NCBI GenBank assembly: GCA_965263205.1
Contig: CBDHHF010000014.1
Coordinates: forward strand, 124,001-188,000
Length of the DNA stretch: 64,000 bases
Direction of reading: 5' to 3'
DNA from: JBCCIM01 sp965263205
GTDB taxonomy: Bacteria > Bacteroidota > Rhodothermia > Rhodothermales > JAHQVL01
Translations under genes and position numbers: made by a program
Part shown: positions 53,745-62,263 of the stretch, in pieces
How positions within the stretch are numbered: position 1 is the first letter of the stretch
Layout of the letters: each line of letters opens with the position of its first letter
Notes under the pieces: model-generated
Seen by the model: the letters and a program-made list of their open reading frames with translations, nothing else
What the model was told of the DNA's origin: nothing
Databases searched by the model: none

Positions 53745-54938
53745 ATGCGCGTCGTGGTTCATGATTTTGGCGGCTATGCCTTCCCGGTGCAACTCAGCGA
53801 ATCACTTCAACATCTTGGTTATGAAGTGATTCACATGTATTGTGATTCACACCAAACCACACCGCCCGGCGTGTCACAGGATGCTGCATCTGCCGGCTTG
53901 AACCTGCAAGCTATCACGCTGCCTGAACCACTCAACAAATACAATCTGGTCAAACGATGGCAGCAAGAGCGATTGTACGGCCGGCTCGCTGCTGAACAAA
54001 TTGCAGCGCTGCGTCCCGATGTTATGCTCTCAGCCAACACACCGCTTGATGCACAGGTAACCATTCAACGCACCTGCAAAAAACTACAAATCCCTTTTAT
54101 CTTTTGGCTGCAAGATCTGATCAGCGTGGCGACAAACCAGATTCTGAGCAAAAAAATCCCGGTTGCCGGCCGGCTCGTTGGGGCACTGTACACATCACTC
54201 GAAAAAAAATTATTGCAACAGAGTGACGCCATTGTGGCAATCACCGATGGGTTTGCTCCGCAGCTCAACGCATGGGGCATCACCCCTAAAAAAGTAACCA
54301 CCATTCCCAACTGGGCCCCAATCGACCAGTTACCTGTCACCCCAAAAAGGAATTCATGGGCGCAACGTGAAGGGTTGGATGATAAGTTTTGCTTCATGTA
54401 CACCGGTACACTGGGCATGAAGCACAACCCGGCGTTTTTGCTCGAACTGGCTAAAGCATTTCGCCAGGATCCTGCGGTGCGTGTCGTGGTGATTTCCCAG
54501 GGTAAGGGAGAAAGATGGCTGCGCGAACAAAAGCAGGCGCTACACCTAGAAAATCTCCTCCTATACCCGTATCAATCCAAAGCCGCATTACCCGATGTGC
54601 TTGGTACAGCTGATGTGTTGGTTGCGCTACTGGATAGTAACGCCGGCGCATTTTCGGTCCCCTCCAAAGTACTCACCTATCTCTGCGCGCAACGCCCCCT
54701 GCTCCTGGCCCTGCCCAAAGACAACCTCGCGGCTACACAAGTTGACCAGATCAAAGCCGGCCTGGTACATGGCAGCAACGATATTCCAGGGTTTATTACC
54801 AAAGCACAGACACTTTGCGCTGATCCTGCGCAACGAAAAAAGATGGGCGACAACGCGCGCGCGTATGCAGAAGAGACGTTTGCGATTCAAACAATCGCCC
54901 ACAACTTTGCAAATGTATTGGCCAGCGTAACGGCATAA
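53745..54938 (+). CDS. GT4-family glycosyltransferase, WcaI/WbuB-like
   Basis: A 397-residue GT-B enzyme. It begins MRVVVHDFGGYAFPVQLSES, with PFIFWLQDLISVATNQILSK, FMYTGTLGMKHNPAFLLELA and the C-terminal LVALLDSNAGAFSVPSKVLT with YLCAQRPLLLALPKDN. This is typical of the WbuB/WcaI group that adds sugars to lipid-linked intermediates. The ATG follows the previous stop by one base. Confidence 0.88.
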   Translation: MRVVVHDFGGYAFPVQLSESLQHLGYEVIHMYCDSHQTTPPGVSQDAASAGLNLQAITLPEPLNKYNLVKRWQQERLYGRLAAEQIAALRPDVMLSANTPLDAQVTIQRTCKKLQIPFIFWLQDLISVATNQILSKKIPVAGRLVGALYTSLEKKLLQQSDAIVAITDGFAPQLNAWGITPKKVTTIPNWAPIDQLPVTPKRNSWAQREGLDDKFCFMYTGTLGMKHNPAFLLELAKAFRQDPAVRVVVISQGKGERWLREQKQALHLENLLLYPYQSKAALPDVLGTADVLVALLDSNAGAFSVPSKVLTYLCAQRPLLLALPKDNLAATQVDQIKAGLVHGSNDIPGFITKAQTLCADPAQRKKMGDNARAYAEETFAIQTIAHNFANVLASVTA

Positions 54939-55052
54939 AATATTACCTTCGTTAAATCGGCCCGGCCCTGAAACCTGGACGTTGAGCAGGAATAAGCAAT
55001 AAGGCAACCCGTTGATGATCCCCCTCTCCTGGAATCGGATGCTCAAAGCGCC

Positions 55053-56930
55053 ATGACCCTATTCTTTCGCACATCGCTAGCCTTGTTGCTGTTGATGCCG
55101 GCCGCTCATCTGGCCGCGCAAGATGTAGCAGACATCCCGGCATACCAGGTGATTTTCGACGATTTTCGTTATCAGTCGACAGGTTATCCGGATCCGCCCG
55201 GCGAAACCAACCTGTTTGGCGGTAATCCATGGGTGAACCGCTCGGGTGAGGCCGGCTACACCGGAAACGCGTGGTATTATTACAACTGGCGCTGGCAAGA
55301 AAACGAAGGGCGTATCCATCCCGACGGCAACATCTCCCTTAACAAGGCCTGGCCGTACAGCGTAAAACTATCGGCCATTGATGGCTACACGCGCGACACG
55401 TCTGTCCGCAGCAATGTACCTGTGCAAATGGAGTCGGGCTTTACTTTCGACAAAGGAACGTGGGCCATCAACGTCAAACTGGCCGACCTTGAATCCATTC
55501 GCTACTTCACCCAGGCCTTTTGGATCATCTCACCGCTGGCCACAACACCTGAGTTTGGTAACATCAGGTCGTGGGTTGAATTCAATCACGAATGGCAGAA
55601 CTGGTTTTCGGTCAATTATGCGCCGCGTACCAACAACGGCTCCATTGACCTGTTGACGGATGACATTTGGGCAGCCAACAACGATTGGGTCATCCGGCAA
55701 GGGTACACAGGCAGTGTTTTTGAATCAGAAGCCCTACCCTCGTCGAGTCACCGTACCTACATGGCCAATGGGCTGCGGATGTACGAACGCAATGCACTCT
55801 CACTCGAGACTGGAGAAACGGCTGGCGGTGTTTCGATGCGTAATCCGCTTTTGCCGGCTGCCGATGCGTTTTCCTGTTACCGATCTACCAAGGGCATCAT
55901 CACGCATATCGACGATCCTGCAACCTGTATGGGCGCGTTAAAACAAGACCTGAACGGTGACGTGATTCCATGGGTGCAATTGATGATCCGGTATGATGGC
56001 GAAGAAGTTGTGTACAGTGCGCTAGCCAGTACGGCCAGCGTAGGGTTCACCTACATGGAATCGCGGGCCACGCTGAACCAAACGGCACTGCCGCTAAAAG
56101 TGAACCTCGGTATGCACACACCAAACTCCGAAATTGCCCTGCTCCCTGGCGAAGAGACCACCATGGAAATCGATTGGTTCTACTACAGTCCTAACACGGA
56201 ACTCACACCATGGAACGTACAGGACGATGTTACAACCTTTCGCGCACAGGATTGGTCGCGCGTCAACCTAGAAAGCATACCATTACATCCGCCACCCTCC
56301 ATCCCGTGGCAGATAGCTGATCTCAAAGCTCCCGATAAAGCAGACCCCAACTGGCTTGTCACCCCTACCCTGCGGCAATCGAACGGGATACAGATTCAGT
56401 GGAATTACAGAACCAAGTCGAGTACGGAGCTTTTCTTTTCAGAATGGTCGGGCTGGCAGAACGGGGACTTCACCTTTGATCTTGAACCGCGACCTGATGA
56501 GATAGAGCTCGATGTCCGCGTCATCGACCGGCATGCAACGGATTATGCAGATCGCGTATTCTGGGCCAACACCTCGTGCACCCGCTTCAACTACGTCACA
56601 AGCGAGCGCTCCGATTGCACGGGTGGCCCACAGGAAGACTCGCCGTTTTCTTTTGATCAGCGTCCACGCCGGCTGCTGTTAGATGAAAACTACCCCAACC
56701 CCGTGCAAGACCACACCACGTTCCGCTTCGGCATTCCTGATTCATCGCGGGTGCTGTTGTTGATCTACGATGCAACAGGGCGGGAAGTGGACAGAATCCT
56801 CGACAGCCAATTTGGTGCCGGATACCACACGTTTCGGTGGGAGGTGCCGGAGTTGGCAGCCGGCACATACTTTTACCACATCATCACAGATGAAGCCTCG
56901 CTCACCCGCACGCTGACGCTAGTCAAGTAG
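55053..56930 (+). CDS. Large secreted protein with type IX-like sorting domain, in the exopolysaccharide locus
   Basis: A 625-residue secreted protein. A signal peptide (LFFRTSLALLLLMPAAHLAA) is followed by a 400-residue beta-rich region I cannot assign with certainty. It has YQVIFDDFRYQSTGYPDPPG, SWVEFNHEWQNWFSVNYAP and TTMEIDWFYYSPNTEL; the last resembles the closing strand of GH16/concanavalin A-like proteins. No clear E-x-D-x-x-E catalytic motif is present. Then come a fibronectin-like linker and a full sorting domain (LDENYPNPVQDHTTFRFGIP, LLIYDATGREVDRI, GTYFYHIITDE). Placed among polymer genes, it may bind or trim the exported polysaccharide. Confidence 0.75.
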   Translation: MTLFFRTSLALLLLMPAAHLAAQDVADIPAYQVIFDDFRYQSTGYPDPPGETNLFGGNPWVNRSGEAGYTGNAWYYYNWRWQENEGRIHPDGNISLNKAWPYSVKLSAIDGYTRDTSVRSNVPVQMESGFTFDKGTWAINVKLADLESIRYFTQAFWIISPLATTPEFGNIRSWVEFNHEWQNWFSVNYAPRTNNGSIDLLTDDIWAANNDWVIRQGYTGSVFESEALPSSSHRTYMANGLRMYERNALSLETGETAGGVSMRNPLLPAADAFSCYRSTKGIITHIDDPATCMGALKQDLNGDVIPWVQLMIRYDGEEVVYSALASTASVGFTYMESRATLNQTALPLKVNLGMHTPNSEIALLPGEETTMEIDWFYYSPNTELTPWNVQDDVTTFRAQDWSRVNLESIPLHPPPSIPWQIADLKAPDKADPNWLVTPTLRQSNGIQIQWNYRTKSSTELFFSEWSGWQNGDFTFDLEPRPDEIELDVRVIDRHATDYADRVFWANTSCTRFNYVTSERSDCTGGPQEDSPFSFDQRPRRLLLDENYPNPVQDHTTFRFGIPDSSRVLLLIYDATGREVDRILDSQFGAGYHTFRWEVPELAAGTYFYHIITDEASLTRTLTLVK

Positions 56931-56932
56931 GA

Positions 56933-57655
56933 CTATACCTTGACAAACGTATATTCCTCCCCCCGTCCGGTGACGTAAGCTATTTTATAACCGGCGTCAT
57001 TGAGTGCCTGAATCGCCTGCCTGGTATCCTCTGGTTTGAATCCATGCATCCGGTGGTGGAATTCCACCAGGAATTGTTTTACAGGAATTTCTGAGGCGAG
57101 CACATCTTTTATGACGTCGTATTCACTCCCCTCAATGTCGATTTTTAATACATCGATGTGGTCATGCCCCAATTCAGTCATCAAGGTAGCCAGCCGCCGA
57201 ACCTGAACGGTGACCGGTGCTCTGCTTGAGGCGCCAACCTCGCCTTTTTCCATCGAGTACGATACAAAGCCGGCTTCGTCCGGTGGGAAAAAGGTCGCTT
57301 CGCCATCATAGTCGGCCAGCCCCACCTCATGCAGCTTAAATTCAGAAGGAAGTGTTTGTGTACCTAACCAATCGCGAGAGGCCGGCGTCGGATCGAATGC
57401 GTTGATGGTTACGCCGAAACGTGCAATTAAATCACGATCAAACGAAATGTCGTCACCAACGCCCACCGAGTAGACAACCGCATTTTGTTTGAGCCAGGCT
57501 GTGCAAACCGGCCATGCGCCATTCAGACTCCCCCCGATGCCTCCAATCATTTCAACGGGTACCCTGACCTGCTTTCGGTGGTAGATGTCTTTGCCTGCCA
57601 CAGACCGCAATAGCCATTTTATGCGCCGCAACCTATCTTTCAACTGCTCCGACAT
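56933..57655 (-). CDS. FkbM-family methyltransferase
   Basis: A 240-residue SAM methyltransferase. MSEQLKDRLRRIKWLLRSVA begins the protein; motif I is VVYSVGVGDDISFDRDLI, then NAFDPTPASRDWLG and the FkbM hallmark HIDVLKIDIEGSEYDVIKD, closing with FLVEFHHRMHGF. The frame remains open to 57937 but that overlaps the plus-strand glycosyltransferase by 165 bases, so the ATG at 57655 is used. It reads opposite to the surrounding locus, with its stop 2 bases from that of the secreted protein. It probably O-methylates a sugar or fatty acid of the polymer. Confidence 0.85.
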   Translation of the reverse strand: MSEQLKDRLRRIKWLLRSVAGKDIYHRKQVRVPVEMIGGIGGSLNGAWPVCTAWLKQNAVVYSVGVGDDISFDRDLIARFGVTINAFDPTPASRDWLGTQTLPSEFKLHEVGLADYDGEATFFPPDEAGFVSYSMEKGEVGASSRAPVTVQVRRLATLMTELGHDHIDVLKIDIEGSEYDVIKDVLASEIPVKQFLVEFHHRMHGFKPEDTRQAIQALNDAGYKIAYVTGRGEEYTFVKV

Positions 57656-57772
57656 GAATCCAAAAAGGGATTTGTTCGTGAATGGGCAAGAAAGATACTT
57701 TTTTTGTAGCTCATCAGCATACCTTTCAGTCGTATTGTGTATTTCTGATGCCCCACCCTTGTACGCATTACC

Positions 57773-58897
57773 ATGAAGAAGCGGGTTTGTGTTGCTGGTT
57801 ATTTCCCACCACCGATTACGGGCCAAACCATGGCCACGCAGCGGCTTGCCGATTTGCTTATGCCCGTCGCAGCTGTTGATCAGGTAAATTTGAACGAAAA
57901 GGCAGCCAATAAAATAGAAACAGCAGCCTCTTTTCAATCAAAGAAAGTTCGCCAGTACATCACGGGTGGAAAAAAACTAAAGGCGTACGTCCAAGAGCAC
58001 ACGGAAAGCACGCTGCTTTGGACCTCCATTTCGCCGCAATCGCTGGGCCACATACGCGACTTACTCACCGTCTTTCCCGGCATCAAACAAAGCCACCGTG
58101 TCCTCGCCCTGTCACACTGGGGCAACTTCGACCGGCTATTTAAGCAACCCACAACACGTTTCACAGCCAGTGTTTTGATGAATTGGCTAGACGGCCTCGT
58201 TTTCCTCAACAAACAGTTGGCAGAACATTGCGCGGCTTGGATTCCAGAACAAAAACGTTTCGTCATTCCCAATACAATCGACGACGCGGTTTGCGCCAGT
58301 GTTGCAGAGCTTGAAGACAAACGAACGGCAAAAGGACCTGAATCGCGCTTACGCATACTCTTTTTGAGTAACATGATCGAGTCCAAGGGCTACCTGGATT
58401 TGCTTGAGGCGCTTATTGTGCTCAAAACGCTGGGTATTCCCTTTCGCGCCCAATATGCCGGCCGTTGGGTTCAGCCTGAGGACGAAGAAGCGTTCAAAAA
58501 CGCCCTCGCCTACAACCAATTGGCTGCAGATGTAACCCACCTGGGACCCGTTAGCGATCGCAAAAAAATTAAAGCACTTCACCTTTGGGCGGATGTGTTG
58601 GTACTACCAACGTATTACCCTACAGAAGCACAACCCCTGGTACTCCTTGAAGCGATGAACGCGGGCACTCCCGTGATTTCCACGGCACACTCGGGTATTC
58701 CTGAAATGGTTAAAGACGGGCGAGAAGGCTTTCTGGTACCACCTCAATCTCCCCAGGCAATAGCCCATGCATTGGAAAAACTGACAAATGTCACAACCTG
58801 GCTACAATTTTCCAGAAATGCCGAAATGCGCTTTTTGAGGTCATATAGCCCTAAAATTGTACGATCTATGTGGAAAGAGGCCTTGCATATCCCCTGA
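57773..58897 (+). CDS. GT4-family glycosyltransferase
   Basis: A 374-residue GT-B enzyme. It begins KKRVCVAGYFPPPITGQTMA, the standard GT4 start, and has ILFLSNMIESKGYLDLLEAL, DRKKIKALHLWADVLVLPTY and the catalytic E-x7-E in TEAQPLVLLEAMNAGTPVIS. It starts 117 bases upstream of the divergent FkbM gene. Confidence 0.9.
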   Translation: MKKRVCVAGYFPPPITGQTMATQRLADLLMPVAAVDQVNLNEKAANKIETAASFQSKKVRQYITGGKKLKAYVQEHTESTLLWTSISPQSLGHIRDLLTVFPGIKQSHRVLALSHWGNFDRLFKQPTTRFTASVLMNWLDGLVFLNKQLAEHCAAWIPEQKRFVIPNTIDDAVCASVAELEDKRTAKGPESRLRILFLSNMIESKGYLDLLEALIVLKTLGIPFRAQYAGRWVQPEDEEAFKNALAYNQLAADVTHLGPVSDRKKIKALHLWADVLVLPTYYPTEAQPLVLLEAMNAGTPVISTAHSGIPEMVKDGREGFLVPPQSPQAIAHALEKLTNVTTWLQFSRNAEMRFLRSYSPKIVRSMWKEALHIP

Positions 58898-59007
58898 TAT
58901 GTACCCTAAAAAATACAGGTTGTAACCTTCTTTTTTTCTGGCGCGTACTTATGCATGTGATCCCAATAGAACGGATTACCGCACATTAACTTTATCTATC
59001 CGAACCC

Positions 59008-60912
59008 ATGAGCAAGCATCGTTACTCCTTCCTATTTGCCTTGCTGGCTGTCCTCTCCCTCGCGCCGGCCAACACCCTTCTCGCTCAAGAAGCTGATACC
59101 ACCGATTATCAGGCTGAGCGTCACGTGATTGAATCTGCCCTCGGTACCATGGTCAAGGTCATCCGGACGGCCACGTTCAGAGAGAATGGCAGTTCGGTAC
59201 AATCTGAACTACACGATCTTGCCGCGCGCCTCAATGCTGTTAACCAGTCCTTGCCGGCTGTCTCCATGACTGCTGCAGCACGTGCAAGCGCCATCGACGG
59301 ACAAGAAACAGCCAAGGCAAACAGCCTTGATCCTGACGATCCTCAACCTACATCAGTTTCCGACTTAAAAGCGCTCGAAAACACACTCCTGGAGCTCTCG
59401 GACCAGATCCGCGACATCCGTCGCACATTGCAGGCAGAAGATGAAATGGTATTGGCAGAGCAACTTGCGCCCGTTGAATCGGGTATCGACAACGCAGTTG
59501 TGCAAACCCGCCGACTCATTTTTGCTGAAGATACTGAGCCAGCCATCGCAGACGCTGAAATGGAGCGTTCTTCGGATGACCCCTGGTTGCGCCCGGGCTC
59601 GTATCGCAACGGTCGGAAAACCGGATCAGTCGAAGACAGCGACGATGATGTCTTGATGGCCGACATCCACGACGAAGTCATGGAAGATGTCCGCACCAGC
59701 CTCTCGCATGCCCGAGACGCTGTTGAAGAAGCGCGCTATGAAACTTCTTACACCACGTACCGCTACCGCAAACACCGTGCGGACTCGCCCTTCGATGACT
59801 TTGATTACTCAGCAGCTTACGTGGGCGAGTTTTACAACCGCTGGCCCTATGGTGAAACCGCGCTGTATCGCCCGATTCCTGCCATCCGATACAACCGCGT
59901 AGAAGGGCTCGTACTTGGCGCTCGCCTGCTACCGCTTGAGTGGGGCGACTGGGAAAACGCAAAGCTCTACGGACAGGCGAGTTATGCCTTTGCAATCAAA
60001 GACGTTCGCTACGAGATTGGCGCTGAAGTTCGCCCCTTCCCATACATGGACGACGATTTTGAATTCAAAGTGGGCGTTTCGTACCGCGACAATACCGCAA
60101 CCAACGACATCTGGAAAGTGAGCTGGGTTGAAAACAGCATTGCGGCGTTGCTTTTTGAATACGATTTCCTCGATTACTACAACGTACAGGGCTTCTCGGC
60201 TTACGCCACCCAGCGCCTGTCACCATATGCGCAGATCAGCGCCGGGTACCGGTCTGAAGATTACAGCAGCCTCGCAAAAGAAGCCAACTGGTCACTCTTT
60301 GGCGGTCGTGACTTCCGTTTCAATCCGCCAGTTAACGAAGGGCGCATGAACTCAGTTGCTATTGCCTTCGAAGGCGGTCAGCTTTCAGGGCTGCACAGCG
60401 TACCACGCGGTTCAGCCTTCCGGTTCGACGCTGAATTTGGCGAAGGCTTTGGCGGCGACTTCAACTTCTCCCGCTATCTGGGTGATGTGCGTTTCTACAT
60501 TCCGTTCGGTTACGGCAGCAGCCTCGGCTTCCGCTTCCGTGGCGGTTATGCCTCAGATGATGCACCATTGCAGAAACTGTTCACCATTGGTGGCATTGGC
60601 TCTGTCCGGGCATATCCGCAGAACGCGTTCTTCGGCACCCGCATGGCATTGGGCAACGTGGAGTACACCATCGCAAGCATCTCCCCGCTTGATGATATTT
60701 TCTCCGACGTACAGCTCTTCGGCTTCGGTGACGCCGGCTGGGTGAACAACAACGGCACCAACACCTTCGATATTGACGATATTCTGCCGGCAGCCGGCGT
60801 AGGTGTCAGCTTCGCTGATCGCGCGGTGCGCCTGGAGCTGGCCTGGCCGCTCAAAGAAATCGGTGGTGAAAAAGATCCGACCTTGTGGCTTCGTCTCTCG
60901 CCAACATTCTAG
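59008..60912 (+). CDS. Omp85-like outer membrane protein with helical N-terminal region
   Basis: A 634-residue protein with a signal peptide (LFALLAVLSLAPANTLLAQ). Residues about 30-260 are helical and charged, with patterns such as LKALENTLLELSDQIRDIRR and DEVMEDVRTSLSHARDAVEE; no POTRA beta-alpha-alpha-beta units are seen. From about 290 on it is a beta-barrel with the Omp85 marks GGIGSVRAYPQNAFFG, FGFGDAGWV, AAGVGVSFADRAVRLELAWP and a terminal F (LRLSPTF). VRAY replaces VRGF. It is followed by a strong terminator and probably is its own transcription unit. Confidence 0.78.
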   Translation: MSKHRYSFLFALLAVLSLAPANTLLAQEADTTDYQAERHVIESALGTMVKVIRTATFRENGSSVQSELHDLAARLNAVNQSLPAVSMTAAARASAIDGQETAKANSLDPDDPQPTSVSDLKALENTLLELSDQIRDIRRTLQAEDEMVLAEQLAPVESGIDNAVVQTRRLIFAEDTEPAIADAEMERSSDDPWLRPGSYRNGRKTGSVEDSDDDVLMADIHDEVMEDVRTSLSHARDAVEEARYETSYTTYRYRKHRADSPFDDFDYSAAYVGEFYNRWPYGETALYRPIPAIRYNRVEGLVLGARLLPLEWGDWENAKLYGQASYAFAIKDVRYEIGAEVRPFPYMDDDFEFKVGVSYRDNTATNDIWKVSWVENSIAALLFEYDFLDYYNVQGFSAYATQRLSPYAQISAGYRSEDYSSLAKEANWSLFGGRDFRFNPPVNEGRMNSVAIAFEGGQLSGLHSVPRGSAFRFDAEFGEGFGGDFNFSRYLGDVRFYIPFGYGSSLGFRFRGGYASDDAPLQKLFTIGGIGSVRAYPQNAFFGTRMALGNVEYTIASISPLDDIFSDVQLFGFGDAGWVNNNGTNTFDIDDILPAAGVGVSFADRAVRLELAWPLKEIGGEKDPTLWLRLSPTF

Positions 60913-60930
60913 TGCTTCATCGCATTAAAA

Positions 60931-60966
60931 AGCCGCAGTAGAATCCGTTCTGCTGCGGCTTTTTTT
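60931..60966 (+). terminator. Strong rho-independent terminator after the Omp85-like gene
   Basis: AGCCGCAGTAGAA (60931-60943) pairs with TTCTGCTGCGGCT (60948-60960) with one T-G pair and a 4-base loop, followed by TTTTTT. A 13-pair stem. Confidence 0.95.
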
Positions 60967-61192
60967 GTTAGGTCATCTTTTCCTACTAGAGGTTTATTCA
61001 GTCAAAAGCCTAAAAACAAAACATTCATAGATTGATAATTATATGCGTTACTTTTTGCAGCGATTTCTCTCTATAGAATAATTTATATTTCATATACAGA
61101 GATTGGTTATATCCAATTGACCTATTTGATTAAAACACCTAATTCAGTACATCCCGAGTTACACATCAGTTTATTCCCTCTATAGTCCAGAT

Positions 61193-62008
61193 ATGCGGAG
61201 CGATTTTGTAGAAAAGGTACTCAACAAGCTATTTAAGTCAGAATTACTCAGTACACGTAGTCAGATCTTGGTGATTTGTGGTGGTTCATCAGAAAAAGCC
61301 CTGTTTAAGAAAATGGGCTTTTCCAGTGTTGTCATCTCCAATCTGGACGAACGCATGAAACCTGGTCAATTTGCGCCTTTTGAGTGGAGTTTCCAGGATG
61401 CCCACGAGTTAACCTTTGATAACAATTCTTATGATTGGGTTTTAGTATCTGATGGCCTTCATCACTGCTCTCTGCCACACAAAGCCCTATCTGAAATGTA
61501 CCGCGTAGCAAAGGTAGGTATCATTGTCTTTGAATCTCGCGACAGCTTTATCATGCGTTTTGCAAATAAGCTAGGCCTGTCCCCTGAATATGAACTAGAA
61601 GCAGTGATTGATCACGATTTCAAATACGGAGGACTCAATAACACGCACATCCCCAACTTTATTTATCGGTGGACAGAAAGAGACTTTCAAAAAACGCTTC
61701 AGTCGTTCGACCCCACAGGCCGGATAACATTTCAATTTGAATATGGCCTGAGTTTACCCTACGGCGCAGCGGGATTCAAAAAGACTAACTTGAAGTTCAT
61801 CGTCCTTAAAATTGCAAGCCCACTTTTGAAAGTGTTTACATTGCTTTTCAAAAGACAATGCAATCTTTTCAGTATGATAGCGCTCAAACCTACCATACCG
61901 GAAGAGCTTTGGCCCTGGCTATCGGTCGAGAATGAAGAGATTGTGTTTAACAAATCTTACGCACATGAGCACTTCAAAGTGAATCAATCACAAGAAGTAT
62001 CGGCTTAA
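61193..62008 (+). CDS. AT-rich SAM-dependent methyltransferase
   Basis: A 271-residue class I methyltransferase. Motif I is LVICGGSSEKALFKKM, motif II VVISNLDERM, and the conserved DWVLVSDGLHHCSLPHKAL is the Methyltransf_11 type. The rest is unassigned, with two basic, hydrophobic segments (LKIASPLLKVFTLLFK). The gene and its upstream 220 bases are clearly more AT-rich than the neighbours and use codons such as AAA, TTT and ATA more often, suggesting transfer. It may modify a polymer or lipid; nothing fixes the substrate. Confidence 0.78.
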   Translation: MRSDFVEKVLNKLFKSELLSTRSQILVICGGSSEKALFKKMGFSSVVISNLDERMKPGQFAPFEWSFQDAHELTFDNNSYDWVLVSDGLHHCSLPHKALSEMYRVAKVGIIVFESRDSFIMRFANKLGLSPEYELEAVIDHDFKYGGLNNTHIPNFIYRWTERDFQKTLQSFDPTGRITFQFEYGLSLPYGAAGFKKTNLKFIVLKIASPLLKVFTLLFKRQCNLFSMIALKPTIPEELWPWLSVENEEIVFNKSYAHEHFKVNQSQEVSA

Positions 62009-62109
62009 CATTGTACGCGCCTTCAAGTCAAATCGGACTTGATCCGGTATCCAGGGAGCCTTGCCATTCTGCAGGTGGGTGGTGTTAGGCAGCGCGGCAA
62101 CACACCCCT

Positions 62110-62157
62110 GTCCGACTTCCACATGCGTTCTGTCGGACTGTCCCCGCTCGAGCGGGG
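62110..62157. repeat. Two adjacent hairpins in an AT/GC-mixed intergenic region
   Basis: GTCCGAC (62110-62116) pairs with GTCGGAC (62132-62138), followed at 62142-62157 by the perfect 16-bp palindrome CCCCGCTCGAGCGGGG. These lie between the methyltransferase gene and the IS element and do not act as a normal terminator since no T tract follows. Confidence 0.6.
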
Positions 62158-62263
62158 AATTTCACTGGTGTTTTAGTGGTTGCCAAGCCTGAAGAGATTC
62201 TTCGCGGGGCTCAGGATGACATGATTGAAGCAGATCAACAATCCTCAATCAGCAATCCGCATT

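Noticed and set aside
55053..56930. Calling the secreted protein a GH16 glycanase
   Set aside because: The catalytic E-x-D-x-x-E motif is not seen, so the enzyme name is not supported.
62101..62160. Possible tRNA-like or small RNA structure
   Set aside because: Two hairpins but no T-arm or cloverleaf; reported only as hairpins.
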